From assembly GCA_049610565.1 (NCBI GenBank), contig JBMYZR010000027.1, positions 1 through 32,866 of the forward strand: a stretch of 32,866 bases of DNA, in the 5' to 3' direction. The position numbers and the translations under genes were made by a program. Positions 23,659 through 32,446 of the stretch are shown piece after piece. Within the stretch, counting starts at the first letter, position 1; each line of letters begins with the position of its first letter. The stretch is from UBA8752 sp049610565. Lineage in GTDB: Bacteria > Bacteroidota > Bacteroidia > Flavobacteriales_D > Sanyastnellaceae. The notes under the pieces are model-generated. The model saw only the letters and a program-made list of their open reading frames with translations, was not told where the DNA came from and ran no database searches.

Positions 23659-23973
23659 ATGGGCTACGTTCTCCTCGTCCTCATCCTGATCATCGCCATT
23701 CTGCTCGGCGCTGTCATCCTCGTTCAGAACCCCAAAGGCACGGGTCTCGCTGCCGGATTCGAGTCCGCCGGCAAGATCGGTGGCGTCCAGCGCACCACCG
23801 ACTTCCTTGAGAAGGCCACCTGGTACCTGACCGCCGCCCTCTTCGTGCTCTGCATCGCCGCCACCGGCGCGTTCTCTGCCAACTCCGGCGGAGGCTCCGG
23901 CTTCGAGGAGGACGAGTTCGTTGCGCCCGCCGCAACCGAGGCCCCGGCCGCTCCGGCCGAGTCCGCCCAGTGA
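23659..23973 (+). CDS. secG: Preprotein translocase subunit SecG
   Basis: The protein has 104 residues from the ATG giving MGYVLLVLILI; an ATG 21 bases upstream would add seven polar residues and is possible. Two transmembrane helices lie at about residues 2-23 and 54-76. Between them is the conserved SecG loop: LVQNPKGTGLAAGF with GGVQRTTDFLEKATW. The C-terminal tail (about 77-104) is Gly, then acidic, then Ala/Pro/Glu rich, a low-complexity extension common in Bacteroidota SecG. SecG sits in the SecYEG channel and helps SecA-driven export, the first step for the T9SS cargo and lipoproteins encoded in this window. A strong terminator follows 22 bases after the stop, ending this transcript before groES. 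Confidence 0.92.
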   Translation: MGYVLLVLILIIAILLGAVILVQNPKGTGLAAGFESAGKIGGVQRTTDFLEKATWYLTAALFVLCIAATGAFSANSGGGSGFEEDEFVAPAATEAPAAPAESAQ

Positions 23974-23995
23974 GGAATTCCTCCACCGCATTCGA

Positions 23996-24028
23996 AATGT
24001 CAGCCTGTCACGGCTGACATTTTTTTTG
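23996..24028 (+). terminator. Intrinsic terminator after secG
   Basis: AATGTCAGCC (23996-24005) pairs exactly with GGCTGACATT (24012-24021) around a 6-base loop, followed by T's to 24028. This is a strong + strand terminator ending the miaB-to-secG transcript. The groESL promoter must therefore lie in the 126 bases from 24029 to 24154. Confidence 0.9.
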
Positions 24029-24045
24029 CCCTCACCTCCCCATTC

Positions 24046-24062
24046 TGTCAGTCGACCTGACG
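24046..24062. promoter_or_regulatory. Imperfect inverted repeat upstream of groES
   Basis: TGTCAG (24046-24051), spacer TCGAC, CTGACG (24057-24062): five of six arm positions pair. It uses the same hexamer as the palindrome before miaB but in the opposite arm order. No CIRCE (HrcA) element and no clear TAnnTTTG box was found between the secG terminator and groES. A regulatory role is a guess. Confidence 0.25.
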
Positions 24063-24154
24063 GTTTTGGCAGACTTTTCCGGCCTTGAACCGAATGGCAC
24101 GGGATTGGTTCTGTGGTCAGCGCCAAAGGCATTGACACAATCACCCATCACAAC

Positions 24155-24430
24155 ATGTCCGTCAACATCAAGCCCCTCGCCGACCGCGTCGTGGTCGAGC
24201 CCGCCGCCGCGGAAGAGAAGACCGCCAGCGGAATCATCATTCCCGACACCGCCAAGGAGAAGCCGCAGCGCGGCACCGTGGTCGCCGTCGGAGCCGGCAA
24301 GAAGGACGAGCCCATGACCGTTACGGTCGGGGACACCGTGCTCTACGGCAAGTATTCCGGAACCGAGCTCACGCTCGAGGACAAGGATTACATGATCATG
24401 CGGGAGAGCGACATTCTCGCCGTGCTCTGA
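24155..24430 (+). CDS. groES: Co-chaperonin GroES
   Basis: The protein has 91 residues from the ATG giving MSVNIKPLADRV, the usual GroES opening. It forms the seven-subunit lid of the GroEL chamber. Visible family features are KPLADRVVVEP, the mobile loop EKTASGIIIPDTAKEKP (about 20-36) whose hydrophobic III contacts GroEL, the QRGTVVAVGAG segment, and the end VGDTVLYGKYSG with the closing MRESDILAVL. It lies 33 bases before groEL, forming the standard groESL operon. The transcript is isolated from secG by a terminator. Confidence 0.96.
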   Translation: MSVNIKPLADRVVVEPAAAEEKTASGIIIPDTAKEKPQRGTVVAVGAGKKDEPMTVTVGDTVLYGKYSGTELTLEDKDYMIMRESDILAVL

Positions 24431-24463
24431 ACCCACTTCTGAAACCCAACCAACCCATTCAAC

Positions 24464-26107
<1,644 letters not shown>

Positions 26108-26144
26108 TCGCTTCCCTGCGGTTCACACGCCCGTACAACGCAAG

Positions 26145-26173
26145 AAAAGGCCCCGCTTCGGCGGGGCTTTTTT
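26145..26173 (+). terminator. Intrinsic terminator after groEL
   Basis: GCCCCGC (26150-26156) pairs with GCGGGGC (26161-26167) around the stable tetraloop TTCG, extended by A-T pairs, and is followed by T's to 26173. It ends the groESL transcript. The A-run on the left side would also let it act weakly on the other strand. Confidence 0.9.
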
Positions 26174-26246
26174 GTTGGCGTCGGACAACCATTTGGGCCG
26201 TCCGCGAGTCTGTTAGAGGCGGATCCGTTGCTCCGGACTCTCCGAA

Positions 26247-27677
26247 ATGTGCATCACCATGCGTTTGACCGCCACCCAATCCACTGCCCTCTGGAAGCGC
26301 CTTGCTTCCCTCAGTTTCCTGTTTGCCTTGTGCTTCTCCATGGCCGCCCAGAACGGCTGCGAGGACGACGCCGGCAACGTGTACGGCCCCTACGAGGTTC
26401 TCGTCGTGTCCGATGATCCGTGTGAGAATTTCACGTGCGCCCAGACTGCCTTTGGCTTCACGTGGGTGATCAATGCAGAGTATCTCGACGACTGTTCGGG
26501 TGAGGACGACGAGGATGGGAATGATGGTGTGGAGGATATCGACCTGGAGGAGTGGGCCATTTACCTGGACAGCCTGTGCAGCGACGACCAACTCGATGGC
26601 TCACACTACGTGTACTGCTGCCTTCTTGAACGTCTGAATGCGTGCGCGGAGGGCGATGAGTCCGCTTGTGAGGAGCTGATCGAATGGATTGAAACCGGGG
26701 AGGGCCCTTGTGCCGAAGACGACGAAGAAGACGGAGAGGATGATGGTGAGGAAGAAGAAGACGGCGACGGTGAGGAAGACGGTGACGATGAGGAAGAAGA
26801 GGACGACGACGAGGAAGACGGCGACGATGACGACGATGAGGATGGGAATGATGGTGTGGAGGACCTCGACCTGGAGGAGTGGGCCATTTACCTGGACAGC
26901 CTGTGCAACGATGACCAACTCGATGGCTCACACTACGTGTACTGCTGCCTTCTTGAAAGCCTGAATGCGTGCGCGGAGGGCGATGAGTCCGCTTGTGAGG
27001 AGCTGATCGAATGGATTGAAACTGGTGAGGGCCCTTGCGCCGAGGACGACGGCGACGATGAGGACGATGACGAGGAAGGAGAAGGCGGCGGAGAAGAGGA
27101 GTGCCTCGTGGAATTCGAGTTCGAGCAGGCGACGGATGAGGCAGGATTGCCTTTGCCCTACAACGTCATCGCTTACGTGGATGAGCCGGATGCCGACACC
27201 TACTACTTCTGGACGTTTGGCGATGGAATGGAGTCGGACGAACCGAATCCGACGCACGTCTACGAGGAAGTGGGCAACTATGAAGTGTGCTTGACCGTGA
27301 CGCAGGTGATGGGCAACCAGTTCACCTGCACGGCGGTCTACTGCGACACGCTCATGATCGACACGGATGGCTTGGTTCGTCAGCAGCTGACGCTGAACGT
27401 GCTGTTCCCGGGCCAGACCCTCAATTCGGTTGCTGAGCAGGAGGCCACCCTGTCGGTGTTCCCCAACCCCGCTGCAGACGCGTTCCGCATCCAGGCCTCA
27501 GCCGGCATCGAGTCCGCCGTGGTGCGGACGATGGACGGCCGTTGGGTGGGCTGTTGGGTCGCAGGAGGTATCCAGTCGATGGAGATCTCATCGGCGGGAT
27601 GGCCGACCGGGGCCTACGTCATCGAGGCACGTACTGCCCGCGGTGTGGTGCGGAGCCGGTTGCTCGTCCAGCGCTGA
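26247..27677 (+). CDS. Exported acidic protein: duplicated Cys-rich domain, PKD domain and T9SS sorting domain
   Basis: The protein has 476 residues; a second ATG at 26259 is an equally plausible start. A signal peptide ends near residue 35 (FSMAAQ). Two nearly identical 71-residue units follow (about 89-159 and 198-268), differing at three residues. Each holds six Cys (LDSLC, YVYCCLLE, LNACAEG, ESACEEL, GEGPC), enough for three disulfides; I recognise no family. They are joined and followed by Asp/Glu/Gly-only linkers. A PKD-like domain covers about 290-370 (YYFWTFGDG, then NPTHVYEEVGNYEVCLTV). The last 75 or so residues are a T9SS sorting domain (LSVFPNPAADAFRI, ending RSRLLVQR). The acidic linkers could bind calcium or keep the domains apart. 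It stands alone after the groEL terminator. Confidence 0.85.
   Translation: MCITMRLTATQSTALWKRLASLSFLFALCFSMAAQNGCEDDAGNVYGPYEVLVVSDDPCENFTCAQTAFGFTWVINAEYLDDCSGEDDEDGNDGVEDIDLEEWAIYLDSLCSDDQLDGSHYVYCCLLERLNACAEGDESACEELIEWIETGEGPCAEDDEEDGEDDGEEEEDGDGEEDGDDEEEEDDDEEDGDDDDDEDGNDGVEDLDLEEWAIYLDSLCNDDQLDGSHYVYCCLLESLNACAEGDESACEELIEWIETGEGPCAEDDGDDEDDDEEGEGGGEEECLVEFEFEQATDEAGLPLPYNVIAYVDEPDADTYYFWTFGDGMESDEPNPTHVYEEVGNYEVCLTVTQVMGNQFTCTAVYCDTLMIDTDGLVRQQLTLNVLFPGQTLNSVAEQEATLSVFPNPAADAFRIQASAGIESAVVRTMDGRWVGCWVAGGIQSMEISSAGWPTGAYVIEARTARGVVRSRLLVQR
26511..27050 (+). repeat. Two 213-bp direct repeats coding the Cys-rich domain
   Basis: Unit 1 is 26511-26723 and unit 2 is 26838-27050, exactly 327 bases apart and in frame. 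By my codon-by-codon comparison they differ at 10 of 213 bases, giving three amino-acid changes (Ile/Leu, Ser/Asn, Arg/Ser). The 114 bases between them are a purine-rich tract coding only Asp, Glu and Gly. The near identity at synonymous sites points to a recent duplication or to gene conversion. Confidence 0.93.
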
Positions 27678-27725
27678 GCGCTCACCGTCTGAGAACAGGG
27701 GCATCCCAGACGCAGGCCTTGGCTC

Positions 27726-27743
27726 GCGCACGTTGTCGTGCGC
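27726..27743 (+). terminator. Possible terminator after the Cys-rich protein gene
   Basis: GCGCACG (27726-27732) pairs exactly with CGTGCGC (27737-27743) around TTGT, 48 bases after the stop. Only a weak T-rich stretch follows (CTCATTTC). It is the strongest hairpin in the 192-base gap before the next gene; no TAnnTTTG box was found there. Confidence 0.4.
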
Positions 27744-27869
27744 CTCATTTCAGGAGATGCCGGATGTCATCATCCAGCGTGATTGTTGTCGTGTGAAATC
27801 ATGTGAAGTGGGAGCTACTTGATGGTGGAGACCGGAAAGCCGGTCGATTCACCTTCAATCCACTTGCCC

Positions 27870-29804
27870 ATGAATTTCAAGCCCTTCAAGCACTGGGGGA
27901 TTCTCCTGTGCTCACTCTTCTCGGTTGGCGCCCTGTCTGCCCAATCCGTAGAGTACCCTTTCAACCCCGATTCCAACGGGGACAACATGATTTACACGGC
28001 GGATCTCATCGAGATCCTGACCCACTTCGAGTCGGAGTTCGAGCCGGAGGCCATCATGGTCGATGGCCTGACGCTCGAGGAATACCTGATCCAGCTGAAT
28101 GAGGCCATTGCCGCCATCGACAGTGGCGAAGGAGGTGCTGACGGTGCCGATGGTGCGGATGGCGCTGACGGTGCCGATGGCGCTGACGGTCAGGACGGTG
28201 TCGGCATTGCGTCGATCACGCACAATGAGGACGGCACGTTGACCATCGCGCTGACCGATGGGACTACAGTGACCACCGACGACCTGACGGGACCGGAAGG
28301 TCCGGCGGGCGCGGACGGCACGAATGGCACCAATGGCACCAACGGTGCGAACGGCACGGACGGAACGGATGGCACCGACGGTGTCGGCATTGCGTCCATC
28401 ACACACAACGAGGACGGCACGTTGACCATTGCGTTGACCGACGGGACGGCGGTAACCACGGAAGACCTGACGGGCCCCGAGGGTTCGGCGGGCGCGGACG
28501 GCACGAATGGCACCAATGGTGCGAACGGCCTCGACGGTACAGACGGCGAGGATGGCGATGACGGTGTCGGCATTGCGTCGATCACGCACAACGAGAATGG
28601 CACGTTGACCATCGTGTTGAGCGATGATTCCGAGTTCATCACGGATGACCTGACGGGGCCCGAGGGTCCGGCGGGCGCGGATGGCACGGACGGTACGAAT
28701 GGCACCAACGGTACCAACGGCACGGACGGAGAGGATGGCGACGACGGTGTGGGCATCAGCAACATGGGGTTGACCGTGCTCGGCAGCCTCGGCGTGGAGT
28801 TGACCGACGGCACCTTGATCAATTTGGGGTGCGTGTTCGACTCCGATGGGGATGGTCTCTGCGACCAGATTGATGCCTGCAGCGATGAGGAGGCCGTGAA
28901 CTTTGACGACCCCGGCAATGCCGCTTGCTTGTACAATGCCTGGTATATCCCGGAAATCATCGGCATAGGGCCGGCCATCTTGGCCACCTCCCAACCGGCT
29001 GGTTATCGCGAGGCGGATTTCGATTGTGTCCAAAGCGTGGTGGATGCGGATGGGTGGTGCATCGCGAACGAGTGGGATTTGATTTGTCAGAATGCCTATG
29101 AGGCCTGTTTGATGGACACCGAGACGGTGCTGGCAGGATTCGAGTACAGCATCGGAGAGATCGGTCCTGCGGGGGGTGTGATCGTGTATGTGGACACCTT
29201 TGACATCCATCCCACCTTTGATTATCTCGAGGCGGCTCGGGAGGATTTCGAGTTGGACGGTTGGCTCGGGACGTTGACCCAATTCGATTTGGAGTGTGCT
29301 CCCGTCGTTGTGTTGCAGCCGGAACCGGGCGACGCCGAAGCCCAAGCGATTGAGGAGGACGAGCCTGGCTTCTTTGATGGAGGTTATCGTTTGCGTCACG
29401 CGGGCGGAACGGCCGTGGGGACCGGGCTGGCCAACACCCTCGAACTCGCCCGCTATGGGGATTGCTCGAACTTCATTGCGAACGAGGTGCTTCGGTACCA
29501 GCAGAACGGATACCGGGACTGGTTCATCCCCAGTGTCGGGGAATTGGAATTGATGGCCGAGGTGTTGGCTGGCGACACCGAAATTCTGCTCACCGGTGGC
29601 GGTGGCGGCGGCCCCGGTGGGGGTGGTCCTGGTGGTGGCTTGCTGTTCCCCGAGGCGATGTCCGGGGAGTACTGGAGTTCATCCGAATTTGACTCGAATG
29701 AGCAATACAAGGTGGGCATCATCAGCTTCATCGGCACGAGCATCATCACATTCACCGACTTCTTTGACGAGTACGCCGCCGTGCGTCCCGTCCGCGCCTT
29801 CTGA
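27870..29804 (+). CDS. Exported protein with collagen-like repeats and Lcl/DUF1566-like C-terminal domain
   Basis: The protein has 644 residues from the ATG giving MNFKPFKHWG, which opens a signal peptide ending ALSAQ; the TTG 51 bases upstream is unlikely. Residues about 30-88 are an acidic helical segment with a dockerin-like start (NPDSNGDNMIYTADLIEIL). Then come seven Gly-X-Asp triplets and three 61-residue repeats, each a beta module (GVGIASITHNEDGTLTIAL) plus GPEGPAG and Gly-Thr-Asn/Asp triplets. A Cys-containing segment follows (DSDGDGLCDQIDAC). The C-terminal region (about 420-644) resembles the Lcl/DUF1566 domain: YSIGEIGPAGGVIVYVD, NGYRDWFIPSVGEL, GEYWSSSEFD and the end VRPVRAF, interrupted by a poly-Gly loop. 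No T9SS sorting domain is seen. It may be a surface fibre or adhesin. Confidence 0.85.
   Translation: MNFKPFKHWGILLCSLFSVGALSAQSVEYPFNPDSNGDNMIYTADLIEILTHFESEFEPEAIMVDGLTLEEYLIQLNEAIAAIDSGEGGADGADGADGADGADGADGQDGVGIASITHNEDGTLTIALTDGTTVTTDDLTGPEGPAGADGTNGTNGTNGANGTDGTDGTDGVGIASITHNEDGTLTIALTDGTAVTTEDLTGPEGSAGADGTNGTNGANGLDGTDGEDGDDGVGIASITHNENGTLTIVLSDDSEFITDDLTGPEGPAGADGTDGTNGTNGTNGTDGEDGDDGVGISNMGLTVLGSLGVELTDGTLINLGCVFDSDGDGLCDQIDACSDEEAVNFDDPGNAACLYNAWYIPEIIGIGPAILATSQPAGYREADFDCVQSVVDADGWCIANEWDLICQNAYEACLMDTETVLAGFEYSIGEIGPAGGVIVYVDTFDIHPTFDYLEAAREDFELDGWLGTLTQFDLECAPVVVLQPEPGDAEAQAIEEDEPGFFDGGYRLRHAGGTAVGTGLANTLELARYGDCSNFIANEVLRYQQNGYRDWFIPSVGELELMAEVLAGDTEILLTGGGGGGPGGGGPGGGLLFPEAMSGEYWSSSEFDSNEQYKVGIISFIGTSIITFTDFFDEYAAVRPVRAF
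28134..28745 (+). repeat. Collagen-like tract with three 183-bp tandem repeats
   Basis: 28134-28196 codes seven Gly-X-Asp triplets. Three units of exactly 183 bases begin at 28197, 28380 and 28563, and a fourth begins at 28746 and decays after the first few codons. Each codes a beta module of about 30 residues, a GPEG(P/S)AG segment and a run of Gly-Thr-Asn, Gly-Ala-Asn or Gly-Thr-Asp triplets. Third-position differences show the units are older than the 213-bp repeats upstream. Confidence 0.9.
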
Positions 29805-29823
29805 GGCGACAATCTGCTCTGCA

Positions 29824-29871
29824 AAACGAATCGCGGCGGCCTGCTCCTTCGGGGGTGGGCCGCTTGCGTTT
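29824..29871. terminator. Possible bidirectional terminator between converging genes
   Basis: GCGGCC (29836-29841) pairs with GGCCGC (29858-29863), and AAACG (29824-29828) with CGTTT (29867-29871) across an uneven internal loop. On the minus strand the stem runs into TTTT. It fills the 66-base gap between the collagen-like and GldA-like genes, which end facing each other. The stem is imperfect. Confidence 0.35.
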
Positions 29872-30578
29872 CAGCTGGCGAGGGTGTCGAAGACCTGTTC
29901 GAGGCCACCGCGGGCGATGAGGTCCCCGAGGGGGGCGTCTTCCACGATGCGGCCCTGCTTGATGATGACCACGCGGTCGCACATGGCCTCGACCTCCTGC
30001 ATGATGTGGGTGGACAGGATGACGGTGCGGGTGCGGCCGAATTCGGTGATGAGGTTGCGGATTTCCTTGAGCTGGAGCGGGTCGAGACCGGAGGTGGGCT
30101 CGTCGAGGATGAGCAGCTCCGGGTCGTGCAGGATGGCCTGGGCGAGGCCGACGCGCTGCTTGTAGCCCTTGGACAGGGCGGAAATCGTCTTGTGCGCCTC
30201 GGGCGTTAGGCCGACGCGCTCGATGGTCTCCTCGACCTTGGCGGCGCGGGCTTGTTTGCCTTGGATCCCGTGCAGCCCGGCGATGAAATCGAGGAATTCC
30301 CGGACGTACATCTCCGGGTAGAGGGGGTTGTGCTCGGGCAAATAGCCCATGCGGTGGCGCATCGCATCGCCGCCCTCGCGGACGTCCGTGCCGTCGAAGG
30401 CGATGGTCCCGCCATCGGTCGGCAGGTAGCCGAGGATGGACTTCATGAGGGTGGATTTGCCTGCGCCATTGGGCCCCAGCAACCCGACGACCTGTCCCTT
30501 GGGGACGGAGACGGAGACCCCGTCGAGGGCCTTCTGCGGACCGTAATGCTTGGTGACGTCGTGAACCTCGAGCAGCAT
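29871..30578 (-). CDS. GldA-like ABC transporter ATP-binding protein
   Basis: The protein has 235 residues from the ATG giving MLLEVHDVTKHYG; longer readings overlap rsgA. It is a single cassette: Walker A GPNGAGKST (about 33-41), Q-loop GYLPEHNPLYPEMYVREF (about 79-96), signature LSKGYKQRVGLAQ, Walker B LLILDEPTSGLDP and switch His in STHIMQEVEAM. The Q-loop segment is very like that of GldA, the ATPase of the GldAFG transporter needed for gliding and T9SS function in Flavobacterium. However, GldA is about 300 residues with a C-terminal extension, and this protein stops at 235. No permease gene (gldF/gldG) lies beside it in the window. It could serve a separate ABC-2 exporter. It is divergent from rsgA. 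Confidence 0.85.
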   Translation of the reverse strand: MLLEVHDVTKHYGPQKALDGVSVSVPKGQVVGLLGPNGAGKSTLMKSILGYLPTDGGTIAFDGTDVREGGDAMRHRMGYLPEHNPLYPEMYVREFLDFIAGLHGIQGKQARAAKVEETIERVGLTPEAHKTISALSKGYKQRVGLAQAILHDPELLILDEPTSGLDPLQLKEIRNLITEFGRTRTVILSTHIMQEVEAMCDRVVIIKQGRIVEDAPLGDLIARGGLEQVFDTLAS

Positions 30579-30618
30579 GGATGCGCAAGGTAGGATGCGG
30601 ATGGGCGAACTTGCGGCC

Positions 30619-31593
30619 ATGGAGGAACGACACGAAGGCACGGTGTTTCGGTCGACGGGCAAATGGGCGGACGTCCAGGCGCCCGATGGCCGGCGCGTGG
30701 AGTGCCGCCTCCGCGGGAAGTTCCGGATGGAGGGGCTCCGGACGACCAATCCGATCGCCGTTGGCGACCACGTGACGTGGACCGAGGAGGAGGACGGCAC
30801 CGGGGTCATCACCGAGATCGCGCCGCGCCGCAACCGGATCATCCGCCGCAGCGTCAACCTGAGCCACGAGGCGCACGTGGTGGCGGCCAACCTCGACCGC
30901 GCCTGGCTCGTGGTGACCCTCGTGGAGCCGGCGACCAGCAGCGGCTTCGTGGACCGCTTCCTCGTGACGGCGGAGGCCTACGGCGTGCCGACAACGCTGC
31001 TGTTCAACAAGGTCGACGTATTGCTCCAGCTGGGTGAGGAGGCCGAGGAGCTGCTGGCCTCGTGGATGACCATGTACAGCGAGGCGGGGTACGAATGCCT
31101 GCCGATTTCCGCCACTGAGGGCATCGGCCTCGAAGAGGTGCGGGAGCGCATGAAGGGCGGGATCCACCTGGTGAGCGGCCACAGTGGGGTGGGCAAATCG
31201 ACGTTGCTCAACGCGTTGATTCCCGGGCTCGACCAGAAGACGGCCGAGGTGTCGGACGTCCACGACAAGGGCAAGCACACGACGACGTTTGCCGAGATGT
31301 TTCCGCTGCCGGGCGGCGGATTCTTGGTGGACACGCCGGGCATCAAGGGGTTCGGCCTCGTCCGCATGGAGAAGGAGACGCTTCACCACCACTTCCCGGA
31401 GATGTTCCGCCTGCTGCCGGACTGCAAATTCCACAACTGCCGCCACCTCGACGAACCGGGGTGTGCCGTGCGGGCGGCGTTGGAGACTGGCGAGGTGGAC
31501 GACGAGCGGTACCGGAATTACCGCAACATGGTCGAGGAATTCGACGAGGGCCCTTACCGCGCCGGCGGGAAACGGGGCAACCAGGGCATTTGA
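30619..31593 (+). CDS. rsgA: Ribosome small subunit-dependent GTPase RsgA
   Basis: The protein has 324 residues from the ATG giving MEERHEGTVFRSTGKW; ATGs at 30577, 30595 and 30601 would add up to 14 residues, but the first would overlap the divergent gene's start. RsgA checks late 30S subunit assembly and releases factors on GTP hydrolysis. An N-terminal OB fold (about 1-75) is followed by a circularly permuted GTPase: NKVD (G4), ISATEG (G5), GHSGVGKST (G1), the TTTF region (G2) and DTPGI (G3). The C-terminal zinc site is intact: Cys-x4-Cys-x-His-x5-Cys in CKFHNCRHLDEPGC. The OB-fold motif PIAVGDHVTW is typical. No promoter box was recognised in the 40-base gap. Confidence 0.94.
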   Translation: MEERHEGTVFRSTGKWADVQAPDGRRVECRLRGKFRMEGLRTTNPIAVGDHVTWTEEEDGTGVITEIAPRRNRIIRRSVNLSHEAHVVAANLDRAWLVVTLVEPATSSGFVDRFLVTAEAYGVPTTLLFNKVDVLLQLGEEAEELLASWMTMYSEAGYECLPISATEGIGLEEVRERMKGGIHLVSGHSGVGKSTLLNALIPGLDQKTAEVSDVHDKGKHTTTFAEMFPLPGGGFLVDTPGIKGFGLVRMEKETLHHHFPEMFRLLPDCKFHNCRHLDEPGCAVRAALETGEVDDERYRNYRNMVEEFDEGPYRAGGKRGNQGI

Positions 31594-31617
31594 GTTCGGC
31601 CGAAGCCGGCCGTGGGG

Positions 31618-32442
31618 TCAGTCTGGCGGGATGCGCGAGGCGATGAGGCCGCCGACTCGGAGGGTGGGGCCGTTGTAGGTCAGCGGGCGGCCCGTGACGA
31701 TGTCGCAGACGGCGAGGCCTTGGGCGCGCAGGATGGCGTCGCCCGCAGCGCAATCCCATTCGAAATAGCCAGTGGAGCGGGCGTGGATGTCGGCCTTGCC
31801 TTCGGCGACGAGGCAGAATTTGGCGGCGCCGCTTTCGGGCCGCATGCGCACTTGTGTGGGGTCGACGGTGCCGGCGACAAGGTCATTCAGCGTGCCGCCC
31901 TCGTTCCAGCTGATGAGCAGGTTGTAGGGCGGGGTGATGTCTTCGTCCGAGCTGATTGCGCGCGGTGGGCGGGCGCTGTCGTCGATGCGGGTCTTCCAGG
32001 TGCCGAGGCCGATGCCCCCGTAGTAGATGCGGTCGAGGTCGGGAAGGGCCACAATGCCGAGGACGGGGTGCCAGTCGTGGCCGTCGCTTTCGATGAGGGC
32101 GACGTTGATGCCGTAGCCGGAGCGCATGCGCACGAAGGAGCTGGTTCCGTCGAGTGGGTCGACGAGCCACATGCGGGACCACTGCTGGCGCTCGGTGTGG
32201 GGGGTGCGGCCGCCCTCTTCGCTGACGACTGGGATGCCCAGGCCGGAGAGGCCCGCGGCGATGATCTCGTGGCTGGCGTGGTCCGCGTTGGTGACCGGAG
32301 AGCCGTCGCCTTTGTACTCGATCTGGAGTTCGGTGTGCGAGAGCCGGGCCAGTTCAGCCGCTGCCGTGCGCACCACCGCCAGGGCGTGGTCCATGACCTC
32401 TTGGAGGTCGAGGGGCGTTTCCGGGAGTGGGGCGATGGCCAT
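31618..32442 (-). CDS. cysQ: 3'(2'),5'-bisphosphate nucleotidase CysQ
   Basis: The protein has 274 residues from the ATG giving MAIAPLPETP. It belongs to the lithium-sensitive inositol-monophosphatase-like family. The metal-binding motifs are intact: SEEGG with E75/E76, WLVDPLDGTSSF with D95, D98 and G99, and EWDCAAGDAI with D230. The segments YKGDGSPVTNADHAS (about 43-57) and GAAKFCLVAEGKADIH (about 205-220) fit CysQ better than inositol monophosphatase. CysQ removes the 3'-phosphate from PAP, the toxic by-product of sulfate assimilation and sulfotransfer. A perfect -7 box lies 4 bases before the ATG, implying a leaderless transcript. The gene converges on rsgA with 24 bases between stops and is divergent from the riboswitch-controlled gene. 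Confidence 0.88.
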   Translation of the reverse strand: MAIAPLPETPLDLQEVMDHALAVVRTAAAELARLSHTELQIEYKGDGSPVTNADHASHEIIAAGLSGLGIPVVSEEGGRTPHTERQQWSRMWLVDPLDGTSSFVRMRSGYGINVALIESDGHDWHPVLGIVALPDLDRIYYGGIGLGTWKTRIDDSARPPRAISSDEDITPPYNLLISWNEGGTLNDLVAGTVDPTQVRMRPESGAAKFCLVAEGKADIHARSTGYFEWDCAAGDAILRAQGLAVCDIVTGRPLTYNGPTLRVGGLIASRIPPD

Positions 32443-32446
32443 GGTG

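Noticed and set aside
24138..24146. TTGACA before groES as a -35 element
   Set aside because: It lies about 20 bases from the ATG with no matching -10 box behind it, and this phylum does not use that promoter type.
24029..24154. A CIRCE (HrcA) heat-shock element before groES
   Set aside because: No TTAGCACTC / GAGTGCTAA arms are present on either strand; only an unrelated imperfect TGTCAG repeat was seen.
27675..27684. Palindrome TGAGCGCTCA at the stop of the Cys-rich protein gene
   Set aside because: It has no loop or T-run and includes the stop codon; a short self-complementary string is expected by chance in DNA of this composition.
28197..28745. Regular repeats as a possible CRISPR array
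   Set aside because: The period is 183 bases, in frame, and codes Gly-X-Y runs and a beta module; there are no short repeats with unique spacers.
30577..30618. Upstream ATG starts for rsgA
   Set aside because: The first overlaps the start codon of the divergent gene, and RsgA proteins usually begin only a few residues before the EGTVFRSTG strand; they cannot be fully excluded.
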